Shown: positions 1 to 12,967, numbered from the stretch's first letter. The stretch is DNA of 64,000 nucleotides from Prostheceraeus crozeri (GCA_907163375.1 CAJQUW010011269.1:62001-126000); one strand, 5' to 3'. Translations and numbers: made by a program. The notes: generated by a model not told the origin, from the sequence alone.

Positions 1-188
1 CAGCCACACTGAAAGCAAAGCAAACACGAGCGTCCCGAGCGTCTCGAGCAAACGTATGTCCGTAAGCTATCAATCGCTCTGGTTTGCTTTGCTCGCAGTG
101 TGGCAGTCAACAACTGCTGCAATGATGGCTTTATATTTGCTGCAAAACGCTTTGCTCGGAAACGCTTGGAAAAGCTCGCAGTGTGGCT
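1..188. repeat. Foldback/MITE-like element, hAT-type ends
   Basis: The window opens with CAGCCACACTG and the exact reverse complement CAGTGTGGCTG closes the unit at 178-188. Bases 4-24 are also nearly perfectly complementary to 81-101, so the unit is a compact foldback with a repeated right end. Ends beginning CAG are usual in hAT transposons. No coding capacity is seen. The target duplication cannot be checked because the left flank lies outside the window. Confidence 0.5.
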
Positions 189-671
189 GAGGCCTAATTA
201 TGAATTACCAATCAATGGTTTGTTACAAAATTTGTATAAAATCATACCTTGTATAATCACTGAGGATATTTAAAACAAAAAAAGACTTGTAGTGGTTACA
301 TATCTATTACATCAAACTTGAAGCACAACGATGGGTATTTTTCTATCATAATGAGCCAATAGCTATTACTCCAGTACACACACCTTAGAAGTCTCGAGAG
401 ACAATTTTAGAAATTTTAGCTTATATTAAACCGCAAGTATAGACTACACCTCATCGCTTACGTGTACTATGTAGAAAAGACTGCCACGACTATTCTCTAT
501 TTGCCAGGGATTAGCATCACGTTGTCACGGACTATATGGTTGCGATGAGCTTGAATTTTGTCATCAGCTGTTGGAAGCTAAATGTGAAACAACCCTGTTC
601 TCACATTCATATGTGAAAACAGGGAATTAGGCATAATTTTACAATTGCTGAAACATTTAGATCGGAGATAC
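189..671. other. Unassigned spacer
   Basis: AT-rich sequence without an open frame of note, a splice pattern or a recognisable element. Confidence 0.5.
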
Positions 672-1022
672 ACAGAATATGCCATAAGTCATAAGCCATC
701 GCTCGCAAGTCGCGTCACGATCCTCCATATGGCATAAGTTACAAGCTATAAGTCATAAGCCACAAGTCATTTTGACAATATTTTTTATCATGACAGATAA
801 TACAAGCAGGCAGAGGAAAAAGATATATGACATTTTTCCAATTTTTGTTAGAGCATTAAAGATTAAAGAATAATGCGTTATATCATAACTTCGGTTCTAC
901 TGAAGATCATCGCCCAAGGATTATCAACTGGTTCACGACTTACGACCTTGTGGCTCATCCCTTGTGCCCCGTAATTTGATTATGGCTTAAGGCTTATTGC
1001 TTACGGTTTATGGCTTATTCTG
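672..1022. repeat. MITE-like inverted repeat built of ATAAG-type units
   Basis: The left side (about 672-700, repeated again around 729-767) is made of short CATAAGYCATAAGCC-like units. The right side (about 930-1022, with a stray copy near 1072) carries their reverse complement, GGCTTATGGCTTAT. The best match pairs ACAGAATATGCCATAAG at 673 with the complement of CTTATTCTGCATG ending near 1022. There is no coding content. This is probably a non-autonomous DNA transposon; the borders are approximate. Confidence 0.4.
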
Positions 1023-3945
1023 CATGTCATCAGCTCCCATTGAAACTTAAGTGTTGTAACTCTATTTGCGACTTATGGCTTATCATGAGTGCCTCCGGCC
1101 TGAGCGGATCTTTGTGAGCCTCGTGCAACTTCTTATATGCCTCCATTACCAATGATGGACTTAAGTTGTTGGCATGACTAAGTTTAACCATAGAAATAAG
1201 AGTTACTGCATCCACTATGACAGTGATTACGACAACGACGAGGAAAGTATATTGACAGTCGTTTAGACCGAGCAAAGAGACGTGTTCAAATTTAAATAAC
1301 ACGACCAATTAGAGAAACAGAGCGGTAGTCACTCCGACATGAAACATAGAAGAGAGTAGGCCTATGGCGACAAAGTAGACTGTCACATGCACTACTAGCT
1401 AGTATCTAAATACACATGAACATAATTATAGCTTTGATAAAACTGTGTTATAGCACTGCATGTCAAGAAGGACGGTTGGCGAAATGTAGAGAAATAAACT
1501 ATTAAGTTACTCAGCAGCGTTGGATTAATTTCTTTCTTTAAACAAAAAATCTTTCTTAGTGAACATTTATTTACATAGTCGTTTAATCTGTTCGAGCCAT
1601 CTAAATTAATGTCTAATCGTAGCACCACCTTGGTGAGGAGACAGATGCTGTTGTTGAGAGCCAATTTGTCCTACTAATTACTGACTCTATCTGAATACTG
1701 TGATTGCTTTTGAAAATCTCAAGATTCTTCTGTTACTGAAATACCACAGTTGTTTCATGAGTCGGGCTTTCGGTCATTATCAAATATGATGGCAGAAACA
1801 TTCCAGAAAAGATTAACACTCAACAAAATGACTTATCTAGAAAGACCAAGAATGGTCAATTTTGACACTTAACTGAAAACAAAATCCTTCCAGCCTATCT
1901 TTCATGTTTCTTAACATAAAAGAAGGTAATGATCTCCTAGGGATGCAGTTACGCCTTCTTGTTTACAGTTTCTTTTCAGCAACACACTACCGACACAGAC
2001 TGTTTTTCTGCAGAAACATAGAACACATTAAGTGAACACAAGAAAAGCATACAAATCTGTTGTTCATGTCATCCACCTAAAAAGAGTTAAGAATCTTCAC
2101 TTTCAAATACTTCTATTCAGCATTCGACAAATCATCGAGAAATGTATCCCAACAACAAATACCGGGGATGTTGTGAAAGAGTCTTCACACTAATGCAAGA
2201 AATTCGAGGTCTCCCACAGCCTGAATGAAGATGAACAGCACTGCCGAAAGTGAATAGGGTTTGGGACAATGAAAGCATGGATGCTCTTTGCGGTGCTCTC
2301 GAATCTCATTTCAAATGGAATTGTCATCCAAAGACACTGCTCAGTTGTGCATTTAGCGCTAGTGATAGCATATGTAGATTTTAGAAATTCAAAGTCGGAA
2401 AGTGATAAATCATAGAAATTCCACATCAGCACATGTTCTTGAAGGGCGATGTTAACCAAAGAAACAATGCGCGACAAGAAACGCTTATATGTAAAAAAGT
2501 TAATATGTGATTGAGTTAGGCTACAAGAAGCCGCAAAGCCTACTTTCATAGTATATTAGTGCTCCCCCTGAGCTAAGCAAAGTCGAACAACAAAACCTTC
2601 GAATCACCTCGGAAGTGTTCAGAACAATAACCGTTGGAGTTTCAGAGATGACGATTGAAATATATGCAGTTTCAGCAAATCATGATTTGCTCACAGCTTT
2701 TACTAGCATTGAATACAGGGACAAAGCGGAAGTTCACGCGGTTTGGACAAAGTTTATGCGGTTGTTTTTAAAATACCTGATTAAACGCCGAGCCAGTGAA
2801 ATGTGGTCATTGCGAGAAGTAGAAGTGATTGCTTATCAGTCAATAGCCCAACAGTTTGATGAGAAAACATATTGCTTAATGATTGGTGCACGAACTCCCG
2901 AAAAACTGGAATATTTGATATTTCAATATGATTCTACATATGTACTGAACGATTTATTCAAATTATCTGTGCTATCTATACATTGTTGGCAAACATTATA
3001 TGCGCACAGTAAGCATTCAATAATATATTTCATGCTCTAAGCGCAAGTTTCTAAACGTATTTATTAAACGATTAAGACATCTTTGTCATATCTTAAAGAT
3101 ATATGTATAAAGTTATATTTTCTGAGATTTAGCATTGAACAATCTTCGATAATGTTAAATTTAGCAGGAATGCGTTTAAGTCATTCTTCTTGATTGTCTT
3201 GAAAATAACTATGGATAAAAAACAAAGCCGAAATCTATCATCATTCTGATAACAACCACCAACTTGGATTTTGTAAACCATTTTGTCAAGTTCTTCAGAA
3301 GTTAAGTTTTTGGAAACGTTTTGGAACATCAGGAAATTTAAGGAATAATTTGGTAGCATTAAACTTCGCTGATATAACCTGCAATCTCAGATAGCGTCAT
3401 TTCCTTATGGTCATTTCAATCAATTTCAAGCACATCATCATGGCAGCAGGGCAAGTTAGTTTCGACATGCAACATCTTAATTTTGTTAAACACTTGAAAA
3501 AACTTTTGTTCGCAATATTTTCAACATCGAAAGTGACCGAGTTATCATTCTATACCTTGGTTAGCCGGTTAGCCGCGTGAAGTCGGGATTCAAACATGAG
3601 TACTCTGTATGCGAATTATTACATTTTATTCAATTAGCCTAGGTAAATGAATGGTGCTTGAGTTAAAGCTATAATTTTCAATCCAGCATGTGTTTACCCT
3701 CAATGTTATACAGTCACACACATTTTCACCGATACAGCGGCCTTATCAAAGTGAAAGAAAGTTCGATATCACACATGCAAATAGCTTGAAAATTTAACAT
3801 AGCATGTCAGAAGATCAAAGCTTGATATTCCGCACATTATTCTCTATTATTGACGTTGAGATTTCTAGTTTTAATGCAGATTGCTTCACGATGACGTAGT
3901 TGATATTGGTATCAGAGCTATGATAAAAAGTTCTAGAGGAAAATA
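1023..3945. other. Unassigned region with only short anonymous ORFs
   Basis: Several frames of 60-140 codons exist on both strands, but none shows a domain I recognise, a good promoter or paired splice sites. The best is listed separately at 2615-3040. I see no repeat structure here. Confidence 0.4.
2615..3040 (+). CDS. Anonymous 141-codon ORF, doubtful
   Basis: An ATG-initiated frame in otherwise non-coding sequence. The peptide has a mixed, globular-looking composition with a central basic stretch (KRR near residue 57) and no recognised domain, signal peptide or membrane segment. It could be an exon or relic of an unknown gene, or chance. The N-terminus may start further down, at the second ATG at 2648. 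Confidence 0.15.
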   Translation: MFRTITVGVSEMTIEIYAVSANHDLLTAFTSIEYRDKAEVHAVWTKFMRLFLKYLIKRRASEMWSLREVEVIAYQSIAQQFDEKTYCLMIGARTPEKLEYLIFQYDSTYVLNDLFKLSVLSIHCWQTLYAHSKHSIIYFML

Positions 3946-3947
3946 TA

Positions 3948-4086
3948 CCTTTTCTATTTCTATTTGGATATAAGTAAATTCAATTTAGTTTGCAGAAATT
4001 TCTCTGGTAAGAAAGTAAGTTTGATTTCGTATAAGTAAGATCAATTTAGTTTTTCTTTAGATACCTTTGATAATAATTCCTAGTGC
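3948..4086 (+). repeat. Left terminal inverted repeat
   Basis: Matches the reverse complement of 11431-11557. It contains two similar sub-blocks (each with GTAAGWTCAATTTAG) about 60 bp apart, as expected for paired transposase binding sites in long-TIR Tc1-type elements. Confidence 0.75.
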
Positions 4087-4159
4087 TCCCTTAGAGTTTC
4101 AAGAAGGCAAAATATCAAAAGATCACATAAACAACTTTTTTATTTGCAATGTTAAATAA

Positions 4160-5204
4160 CTAATCAAAAATGTTCTCACCACGAAGACACTTAGGAAGAT
4201 ATTTCAATGTATGTGTTTGAAAGTGTTGGCACTTGGAAGTTGTTATGACATGGAGGCAAGAAAGAACTTCACGCTCAATGATTCTCATCCGACGATTGTG
4301 AAGTCCTTCATTTTTTGATCTGTCATGAAGCTCACGTTGAATCACGGGATCCGACAGCCGTCTTTTCACTGCTGCTTTAAGGCATGATCCTGCCATTTCA
4401 CAAGCGTTCAGAAATGGAGCATACTTTGTCAACTTTCGAATAACTGCAGAGTCACCCAAATGATTATCTTCTCCATGACATTGAGCATTGTCGAAAATGA
4501 TTGATCATCAGTGACTTCAATCAACTCAGCGACTTCCGACAAGAAATCAGCAAACGGTGCTTTTCTCATACCTCCACGAGTTTGAAGATGGTGAACCAGG
4601 CCCAATTCGGGGCTGATAGCTAAATAAAGAGTTAGATTTTGACCTCTTTGTCCTTCCACCAAACGCACAGCACGTTCACCAGACAGAGATCTCCCTTTCG
4701 TTCTTGATGTCCATACGTTGAAGCCAAATTCATCAACGTAGATTTTCTTGACTGAAAGTCCGTCACCGAAGCACCACTCTGCATACTCTCGCCTTCCTTT
4801 CTTTCTGGAGTATTCCATTGAATAGGAACAGATCTGACATCTTTTAGTGTATAAAATAAACCATCAAGACGAGCACTTAGCGTTTGATGTGAAATTGTTG
4901 GCTTTTGAGGTAGTCGCTGTCTCAATAATGCAATCATTTCATTCAGTGTTGCTGTTGGCTTCTGTTCAATGAACTCTTGTACAACCGCCATCATTTCGTC
5001 GTCAACTTTGACATTTCTAGAGCCGCCTTTTTGTTTGGCCTCGATCCGACCAGTTTTCGTATAGTTCACAATCACATTCCTCGCTGATTGGGGCTTTATA
5101 CCAAGATAATTGGCTAAATTTAACCAATCCTTGTTGTCATTAAATGCATTGACAAGGCGCTCCCGATCAGTAAAGCTTATCGTGTTATATTTCCCTCTCA
5201 ACAT
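4160..5204 (-). pseudogene. Tc1/mariner-like DDE transposase, frameshifted
   Basis: Three overlapping minus-strand frames make up one transposase. The N-terminal part (4815-5204) starts at 5204 and has a helix-turn-helix region (residues about 5-45) followed by a linker rich in Leu/Pro of the kind seen in IS630-type enzymes. The middle part (about 4490-4818) carries the first catalytic Asp in IYVDEFGFNVW. The second Asp sits in a FDNAQCH-type motif around 4480, read in the next frame, and the third acid in YAPFLNACE near 4400. Two single-base frameshifts (near 4815 and 4490) disable it. It lies 74 bp inside the left TIR and is surely the element's own enzyme. A relative in worse state is at 44037-44950. 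Confidence 0.8.
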
Positions 5205-5264
5205 TCTTGAACGACACTTCGAGTGAATATGATTTAAACAATGGTAACCCTTTCGATGCCATCG

Positions 5265-5435
5265 ACGATATATTCATCCGGGACTGTCATCAGTTTTACT
5301 GCCGCATGCTCTAGCAATAGAAGGCCATCTTGCTGCCATTGACGAAATATTCGCCAGTATTCAACGATATTTTCTATGCCACTCAATATCAGGATACTTG
5401 TTTTTTGCAATGCTAATGACGAAATATTCGTCACT
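5265..5435. repeat. Left array of 15-17 bp palindromes
   Basis: Three to four variants of TGACGAAATATTCGTCA, often preceded by TGCCAT, occur at roughly 80 bp spacing. A matching array lies at 11055-11275. They flank the piggyBac-like relic symmetrically, so they are probably subterminal transposase sites of that copy, or sites created by another palindrome-loving element. Confidence 0.65.
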
Positions 5436-5652
5436 GCTAAATATGCGCTCAGTGCCAATACAATGTGTAATAGAATGTTTCCTCAGTGCCAGAGAATTGC
5501 AGAAAAAGCAAGAATTTTAGAACAAATATATCTACTTGCTTATTCACAACATGTACTGCCGACATACAGTAAATAAGTGCATGGTAATCATCATTGAATA
5601 CTACCTCGTACCAATGAGACAAACATTACTATTTGTATTTTATTACATGTGA

Positions 5653-6283
<631 letters not shown>

Positions 6284-6317
6284 TAGGACGAAAATGACTT
6301 CAAATGCGGTGTCTAAA

Positions 6318-6532
6318 TGTGCCGGTCTTACCACCGGTAATAACTAACAAGTATGATACATGCGTTTAATGGAGAATACGCTTTTTTAGCATTGCAAAAA
6401 CATAGTTGATTTTTTTTCAGGAAATTCACAAGCTCAAACAAACATGGAAGAGTACAAGTAAATAGACACACTCAAACACATGAGACATAGTTATGTAATT
6501 GAATCAGAATGGCTTTAATAGCCATCGGCACA
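6318..6532 (-). repeat. 3' LTR (minus-strand element)
   Basis: 215 bp, TGTGCCG...CGGCACA. It carries a 4 bp tandem gain (CAAACAAACATGG against CAAACATGG) relative to the other LTR. Confidence 0.9.
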
Positions 6533-6543
6533 CTCCCCCCTTT
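6533..6543 (-). promoter_or_regulatory. Polypurine tract
   Basis: On the minus strand a purine run AAAGGGGGGAG abuts the LTR start exactly, as needed for plus-strand DNA priming. Confidence 0.7.
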
Positions 6544-6667
6544 GTTTGGGAAAAGAAATGTTCAAGCGAGGGGATGGCCAAAAGTCCGATAATCTTATCT
6601 CCAGATAGGTTCGAGAGGTGAACCAGAATAATGGAGAGCAAAAATGCCTTACCCCAACGAATCACCA

Positions 6668-9600
6668 TTATGGAGTACACTCAGTCTCGTAATCGTTCAG
6701 ATACCGCGGTCGGTTCCGCGTTCTCCTCGGCCGTTCTCCTTGGTTTTCTCCTCGATTGTTCGTGGGCATCGGATGGAGCACACTTCGTTCGCGTACTGCA
6801 CCTCCACTTCTCCGGGGAGTAGTAGTAACAGGTAGCGACGAACTACCAACGCCGATCGCACTGTTAGATGAAACGTCAGGCGAGAAACTCAGCTCAACCA
6901 CCTCGTATGCCGTTTCAAGATATCGATCTTCGGTATCTCAGCTTCATATTCGATTGGTTAAGAACGGAAGTACGCCCTCCGGGATACTGGACACGATAAG
7001 AGGTGTCTCCTACAGTCTCTGTGACTTCACCAGGGTGCTCGTAATCTTCCCCGCTACCTCTTCGAGTGTAAACCTTCTGTCCTATATCGTAGTTTCTAGT
7101 GATGCCTTTCCTCCCCGCATAACGCTTGGAAAGACTCCGCGCCTTCACCTCTATCACTTCACCTCGGGTGGACAAGTACGATCTCATCTCTCTTCCTAGC
7201 AATCGGCTAACTGGTGTCTTCCCGGTAGACTCATTGAATGTGCTGCGGATATCGTACAAAGCTTTCTGTAGCCTACGCTCAAACGAAACCTGTGGACAAG
7301 ACAACTTCATCTTAGCCAGTCTAGACTTCAAGGTTCGATGCATCCTTTCAACAGTGCCATTGGCCTGAGGATAATAAACCGACGAGAAGTGGTGAGAAAC
7401 TCCGCAAGTTCTCAAAAATCCTTCGAATTCCGTGCTCCTAAAAGTTGCCCCGTTATCAGAGATAACTCTCTCGGGCATTCCGAAAAACGCAAAGATCCTT
7501 CTCAGCTCCATAACAACCTGGCGGGAGCTACCATTTGGTATCTGGACCGCAAAAGGATACCTCGAAAACAAATCAATAACTGTCAGAAGCACATTCCCTT
7601 CGGTGGACTCACTAGGGCCAGTCAGATCAATAGCAACGGCCTTCCACGACTCCTCCTCCTTGTCAGCTACAGGGACCGGTCGAGACTTATCGGGAAACCC
7701 ATTTCGTGAACAAGCATCACATCGATCACAATACTCCTTGATGTCGTGAGCTAGCCCAGGCCAGTATACAATGGATCTAAGGGCGGCTTTCATTTTACTG
7801 ATGCCAATGTGGCCCTGATGATACTCAACAAGCAGCTTATGACGAAGACTACTAGGCACGACCAAAGTATCTCCTTTGAAGATAAGAAATCTATCACCTA
7901 TCCATTTGACAGACAGGCTGTCACGAAGTGCTGAAAAGTTTCCGAGTTCTTTCAAGTCGATCCCTCTCCACTGCTTGGAGATAGCCTTAGCTACCCGACA
8001 TAGCTCCGGATCCATCACTGACTTCTCAGCGACCTCTGAAAACTGTATCGGGATGACATCACTGATAAAACAGAGCGTTACTTCTTCTCTCTCGCCTTCC
8101 GTTGCCTCTGTGGAACTAACTGGATTTCGAGACAAAGCGTCGGCCAGCACGTTATCCTTTCCTTTAATGTGCTCGAAGGAAAACACATATGATTGCATGT
8201 TTATGATCCATCTCCTTAACCGCATAGACAGAGAGTCGACAGGTTTCTCGAAAAGACTCAATAGTGGCAAGTGGTCGGTTTGAACCTTGAAAGTACGTCC
8301 AATGAGAAAATTCCTAAACCTGTTAAGCGCAAACAAGACCCCAAGGCATTCCTTTTCGACTTGCGAATATCTCTTTTCTGTGTCTGTAAGGCTACGCGAG
8401 GCAAACATGACTGTCTTCCCTTTCTGCAACAAGACTCCTCCCAAACCATGTCCGGATGCGTCACTTTGTACAATAACCTCCTCATCAGGTCGAAAAAATC
8501 TACGTACATGTATATCCTTCACCGCTGCCTTTAATCTACCGAAAGCTATTTCATCCGTTTCCCGCCAGCTCCATGTTTCCTGAGACAAAGATTGCCATAA
8601 CGGCTGTAGTAGAGTACTACAATGTGGAACGTTTGAGTGACATACGTAGGCTGCTAGGCCTAGAAAGGAACGCAACGAAGCGGCACTCTCAGGAGCAGGC
8701 GTGTCCAGCAGATCATCAATTAGCTTCCTCGAAACCATAACCCCCGACTGAGACCATGAATATCCGATAAATTCAACTGAAGATTGGTGGAAAGAACACT
8801 TAGCCTGATTTAGTTTGACGCCCATATCATCAATCCTAGTGAGAACTTTGTCGAGCATAGCTTCAGATTCATGCTTCGATTCGGCGAAAATAAGTACATC
8901 ATCCAGATAACACACTGCATTCGGTATGTCTGACAAAACGTCCGACATGAACCTCTGGAAGATTTCGGGTGATGACGAGAGACCAAACGGCAGTTTTGTT
9001 AAAACGAAAACGACCAAACGGAGTAGAGAATGTGAGAACCTCACGACTGTTCTTGGCGACCGGTATTTGCCAAAATCCGTTCCGACAATCAAGTTTAGAG
9101 AAAAAGGAAGCCTTCTGAACACGACTCATCAGCTCTTCAACCGTAGGCATCTGCAGCTCAGGCCTTTTCACATGTTTGTTGACGTACCTGAAATCGACAC
9201 AAAGTCTCACGTCACCTGACTTCTTGTAGCCTACTACAATAGGTGAACACCAGTCGCTTGGTTCCTCAACCTCCTCAATGACACCTTCCCGCACCATCTT
9301 CTGCAATTCAGCCTGCACGGGCTCGCGTAGAGCAGTAGGAAGTCTACGAGCAGGAAAAGATCGTGGCACAGCGTCATCTTTCAGAACGACCTGGCAAGCT
9401 CTAGACATAGGAACACAACTTGGACCCTCGAAAACGGAAGATACCACCATGACCTCGTTTTCAGTACGGATAATACCCAGACCCTGGCATAAAGCAAAAC
9501 TCAGCAATGCTGGACCGTCCTCTTCACAAACATAAAACTCAGATGACATGCTCTTAGTCTTGTAGGTGACCTTCAAATGAACGGTACCTAAGCAATTCAA

Positions 9601-10593
9601 CTGCTTTTTGCCGTAAGCCTTCAAGCTTTTGGAAACCGGGGTAAGAGTATAACCACGTGAGAGATCCTTCGAACTAATAACGTTAACGAAAGCACCTGTG
9701 TCTACCAACGCCTGAATTGGAGTCCCATCAATTGCAACTTCGCGAACCATATCGTAACCGCTGTTGGATACATGGAAAATATCGACCTCCTCGGCATAAC
9801 TTTCAACATGAGAAACCGAACGTTCGGTACAACATTTGGCATAGTGGCCTTTCCGATTACATTTTGAACACATTCTGCTTCGGGCAGCACAGTTGGGACT
9901 GTTGGCTAAATGCTCTGATGAACCACAACGGTAACAGGCCCGATTGGCACCTGACTGGTCCTTAACTTTTTCCTTATTTGCCTTAGTCTCCTTCGATTTA
10001 CCGTGACTTTTGGACGCGTTATGTTTTGGGTTTCTATTGGACTCAACGGCATGAACATCAGCCTTAACAGGAAAATCAACCTTTGTCCGATCAGCGCGAG
10101 CAGTTTCCCAGGCTTCCGCCTTACGTAAGGCTAACTCAAAATCCAAAGTACTAGGATCCTCTGCCAAAAGCCTTTCTCCTAACCTGGAGTCCCGCACCCC
10201 AATAACAAAAACATCCCTGAGCAAACTAGCTTTATCACTAGTATATTCACAGTCCTGTACCATTCTCCGGAGTCTACACGCAAACTGTCCGGCGCTCTCA
10301 CCTTCGCTCTGCGAGGCATGGATAAATTCTCTTCTACGGATGAGCAACGAGGATCTAATTTTAAAATAGCTATCCATACGATCAACAATTTCAGTATAAG
10401 TATTCTTGGGTTCCGGTAACCCATCTAAGATGCTAAGTCCGTCTCTCCCCACACACATTTCAAGCAACGCCGGCTTGTCCTTATCGTCTACAGAATTGAT
10501 AGAACAGAAATTACCAAATAACCTTTTGAAGAAACGCCAGTCCTCCGCGCTGGGATTAGCAGGCAAATCCGGCTGTCTAACAACTTTAGCCAT
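6668..10593 (-). pseudogene. Gypsy Gag-Pol polyprotein with two frameshifts
   Basis: The first ATG is at 10593. Gag comes first, with two zinc knuckles (CYRCGSSEHLANSPNC and CSKCNRKGHYAKCC, about residues 215-255). The aspartic protease motif VDTGAFVNVISS follows near residue 300, then the start of reverse transcriptase (VDFRYVNK, LDCRNGFWQIP). A one-base frameshift near 9005 moves the rest to another frame: YLDD active site, RNase H, an HHCC integrase zinc region and the integrase core (AIDLTGP, ISDNGATF). A second frameshift near 6905 separates the usual basic C-terminal tail (RNRPRYLNDYE) ending at 6668. Gag and Pol appear to be one frame originally. The copy is non-functional as read, although both shifts could be recent or sequencing errors. 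Confidence 0.88.
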
Positions 10594-10665
10594 TTTCACT
10601 AAGAGTATAAAGAGTCACTGATAAATATCTTCAAGACAATAAGGTTAATATATTCTGGGTATTTT

Positions 10666-10677
10666 ATTCTGACACCA
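10666..10677 (-). promoter_or_regulatory. Primer-binding site, probably tRNA-Leu
   Basis: TGGTGTCAGAAT starts four bases after the 5' LTR on the minus strand. TGGTGTCAG is the complement of the 3' end of many tRNA-Leu species. The tRNA assignment is an inference from memory. Confidence 0.6.
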
Positions 10678-10681
10678 TAAA

Positions 10682-10892
10682 TGTGCCGGTCTTACCACCG
10701 GTAATAACTAACAAGTATGATACATGCGTTTAATGGAGAATACGCTTTTTTAGCATTGCGAAAACATAGTTGATTTTTTTTCAGGAAATTCACAAGCTCA
10801 AACATGGAAGAGTACAAGTAAATAGACACACTCAGACACATGAGACATAGTTATGTAATTAAATCAGAATGGCTTTAATAGCCATCGGCACA
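10682..10892 (-). repeat. 5' LTR (minus-strand element)
   Basis: 211 bp copy of the LTR with the same TG...CA ends. The promoter lies within it, but I see no strong TATA box. Confidence 0.9.
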
Positions 10893-11054
10893 TAAGGTAA
10901 GGAGAGAGTCTATTTACATGTAGGTCATATCTAAAAATAGGAATGATATCAAACCAGGTATCGAGTGAAAGCTCTCACCACAACGCAGCTCACTGTGCTG
11001 ACGAAACAGCATGTTATTGACCTCGTTAAAAAATATTCAGGATCGAAGCACTTT

Positions 11055-11275
11055 AAACGCCATGACGAGAATATCGTCATTGGCAATTGGTTGCAAATTT
11101 ACTGCAGACGAAATATCCGTCTTTGGCACTAAGAGAAAGTATACATGAAATTACCTGGCACATGACAATCATTTAGTTAGTGACGAAATATTCGTCATCG
11201 GCAGACACAAGCCAATCTATTCCAATCATCAATGGCAGAGAGTGATGGTGATATTATCGACGAATATTTCGTCTA
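11055..11275. repeat. Right array of 15-17 bp palindromes
   Basis: Four variants of GACGAATATTTCGTC followed by a TGGCA-like word occur at about 50-70 bp spacing. They mirror the array at 5265-5435. The flanking 10893-11430 has no gene. Confidence 0.65.
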
Positions 11276-11430
11276 TGGCAATAAACATAGCCATCAATTC
11301 CAAATACATGTGGCATCGAAAGCGGTAATCAGAATTTCAATAACGCTAACACAATTCTATCATTACAGTGAAATTCAAAATTTTAATAAATTCAAATCGT
11401 CATCGATTCACAATTGACACACTGGGAATA

Positions 11431-11557
11431 GTAATCAAAGATATCTAAAGAAAAACTAAATTGATCTCACTTATACTAAATCAAACTTACTTTCTTACCA
11501 GAGATATTTCTGCAAACTAAATTGAACTTACTTATATCCAAATGGAAATGGAAAAGG
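11431..11557 (-). repeat. Right terminal inverted repeat of the Tc1/mariner-like element
   Basis: Reverse complement of 3948-4086. It ends GAAAAGG followed by the TA target at 11558-11559. Confidence 0.75.
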
Positions 11558-11559
11558 TA

Positions 11560-12499
11560 AATTAGGAGGATTTCTTGGATATGTTTCTACATACTGGATG
11601 ATTTGGATTATTTTCTCGCTACGTGTTCTTTGACCGACATTTACAAATGCCATGTTTTCTCATCCTATTATTATTATTATGCTTGACATTAACCATTCTT
11701 TTACTTCAAAAGGCCGTTATATCGGTGGAGATTTGTATAACTGCACAACACTCAAGAATAGACAGCAGATGGAATACAGATTATGAGTGATTGAAAAATT
11801 AACGAAGCTCACTGTGTAAGTTAAGAAAATACTAAGTAAGCACTGCATGCTCGCTATTCACGAGTCCTTAGTCGCATATTGTTTTCACTCTGTGTTAATT
11901 TCACAATACTATCAAATCGTTCTTTATTTGTTCAGATCTTCAACTTGGCTCCACCCCACTCCACAGAAGTCCCCTCAGCAGAAAGCCCACTTAGAGGAAA
12001 GTCACGTCTACTATCGTGTCTATGATCTATCGGTTATGGATACAAATGCATGAAATCTAGTCTGCACAATACAGTACAGGGCAAACTGACGAAACAGAGT
12101 GATCACATATTTTTTGCAATGCATGAATAGTATACACAGAGAAACATAGAGTCTTTCATATTCATTTTGTCTAATTCATCTTTTTACAAATAATCAAGTC
12201 GTTCATGTTCTATTACAAGCATATTGCCCTTGATTATGCGATGTCTTGTTTGCTTCAAAATCCAAAATTTTTGTTTCTTGCACTGTTTTTTCATTGAAGA
12301 ATTAGGTGAAGTACAGTCCCAAGTAGCAAAATTGCCCACCCTCATTGTCATTAAAATATATCGTTTACTTCATGTGATGCATATGTCCATAATTATATGA
12401 CTTTCTCTACAACTACATCATGTAAGGACATTGAGTATTTGAAGCCCTCTATCTCACAATATCAAGAGAACACATTGATCATAGATATCTGTCATAGAT
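11560..12499. other. Unassigned spacer
   Basis: No frame, repeat or element recognised. Confidence 0.45.
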
Positions 12500-12720
12500 A
12501 TTGATGGTTGTAGTGGCATACAATATAGAGGATCATACAATATTGTCGTGTTGATAGACAAATCGTTCTCCCCCTCACCAGACATATATCCACATGCAGT
12601 TCACTAATGTCCACATATTTTCTTGAGTTCAAACATCCATCAATGGGAATCAATGGACCGGCATCAAAAATATAAATACGTGCATCCCCTACCACATGAT
12701 TCGATTATCTGAGGAAAGGG
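12500..12720 (-). pseudogene. Tc1-like transposase relic
   Basis: A short minus-strand frame contains GPLIPIDGCLNSRKYVDI, which closely follows the Tc1 pattern between the first and second catalytic acids (gap-free G-x-L-x-x-x-x-G-x-x-N-S-x-K-Y). A following stretch GENDLSINT in another frame looks like the region before the second Asp. Nothing else of the enzyme remains, and no inverted ends were found. Confidence 0.5.
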
Positions 12721-12861
12721 CGCAACGTGTGGACCTGTGTTCTAAGGCTACAGAATACATAAATATAAAGTGTCCATTTTTCAAGTGAACAAAATGGGTT
12801 CCATCAGAGCCAGTGTCTTACCTGGACTGCATAATAAGAGTAAATGAGTGTTTGCATTGTC

Positions 12862-12879
12862 AAGCATGACGTCATGCTT
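12862..12879. promoter_or_regulatory. 18 bp perfect palindrome with a CRE core
   Basis: AAGCATGACGTCATGCTT reads the same on both strands and contains TGACGTCA, the CREB/ATF site. No gene start is recognised nearby, so function is unproven. Confidence 0.3.
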
Positions 12880-12967
12880 AGACTTGCTCAAAAATGATAA
12901 CAATGAATCCGTTGAGAGCACTTTCAAAAAGGGGACTATTACTCTTTATCGATGGTCATGATTATTG

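Larger units (their letters stand above)
6318..10892 (-). mobile_element. Ty3/gypsy LTR retrotransposon
   Basis: Two direct repeats (6318-6532 and 10682-10892) start TGTGCCG and end CGGCACA. Between them on the minus strand are a primer-binding site, gag, protease, reverse transcriptase, RNase H, integrase and a polypurine tract, the Ty3/gypsy order. The LTRs differ at about three positions plus one 4 bp insertion, so the insertion is recent. The 5 bp flanks (CTAAA left, TAAGG right) are not identical, so the target duplication is unclear. It sits immediately upstream of the piggyBac relic's start codon. Confidence 0.9.

Noticed and set aside
6756..8583. Plus-strand ORFs opposite the gypsy pol gene
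   Set aside because: Antisense shadows of a conserved coding region with no domains of their own.
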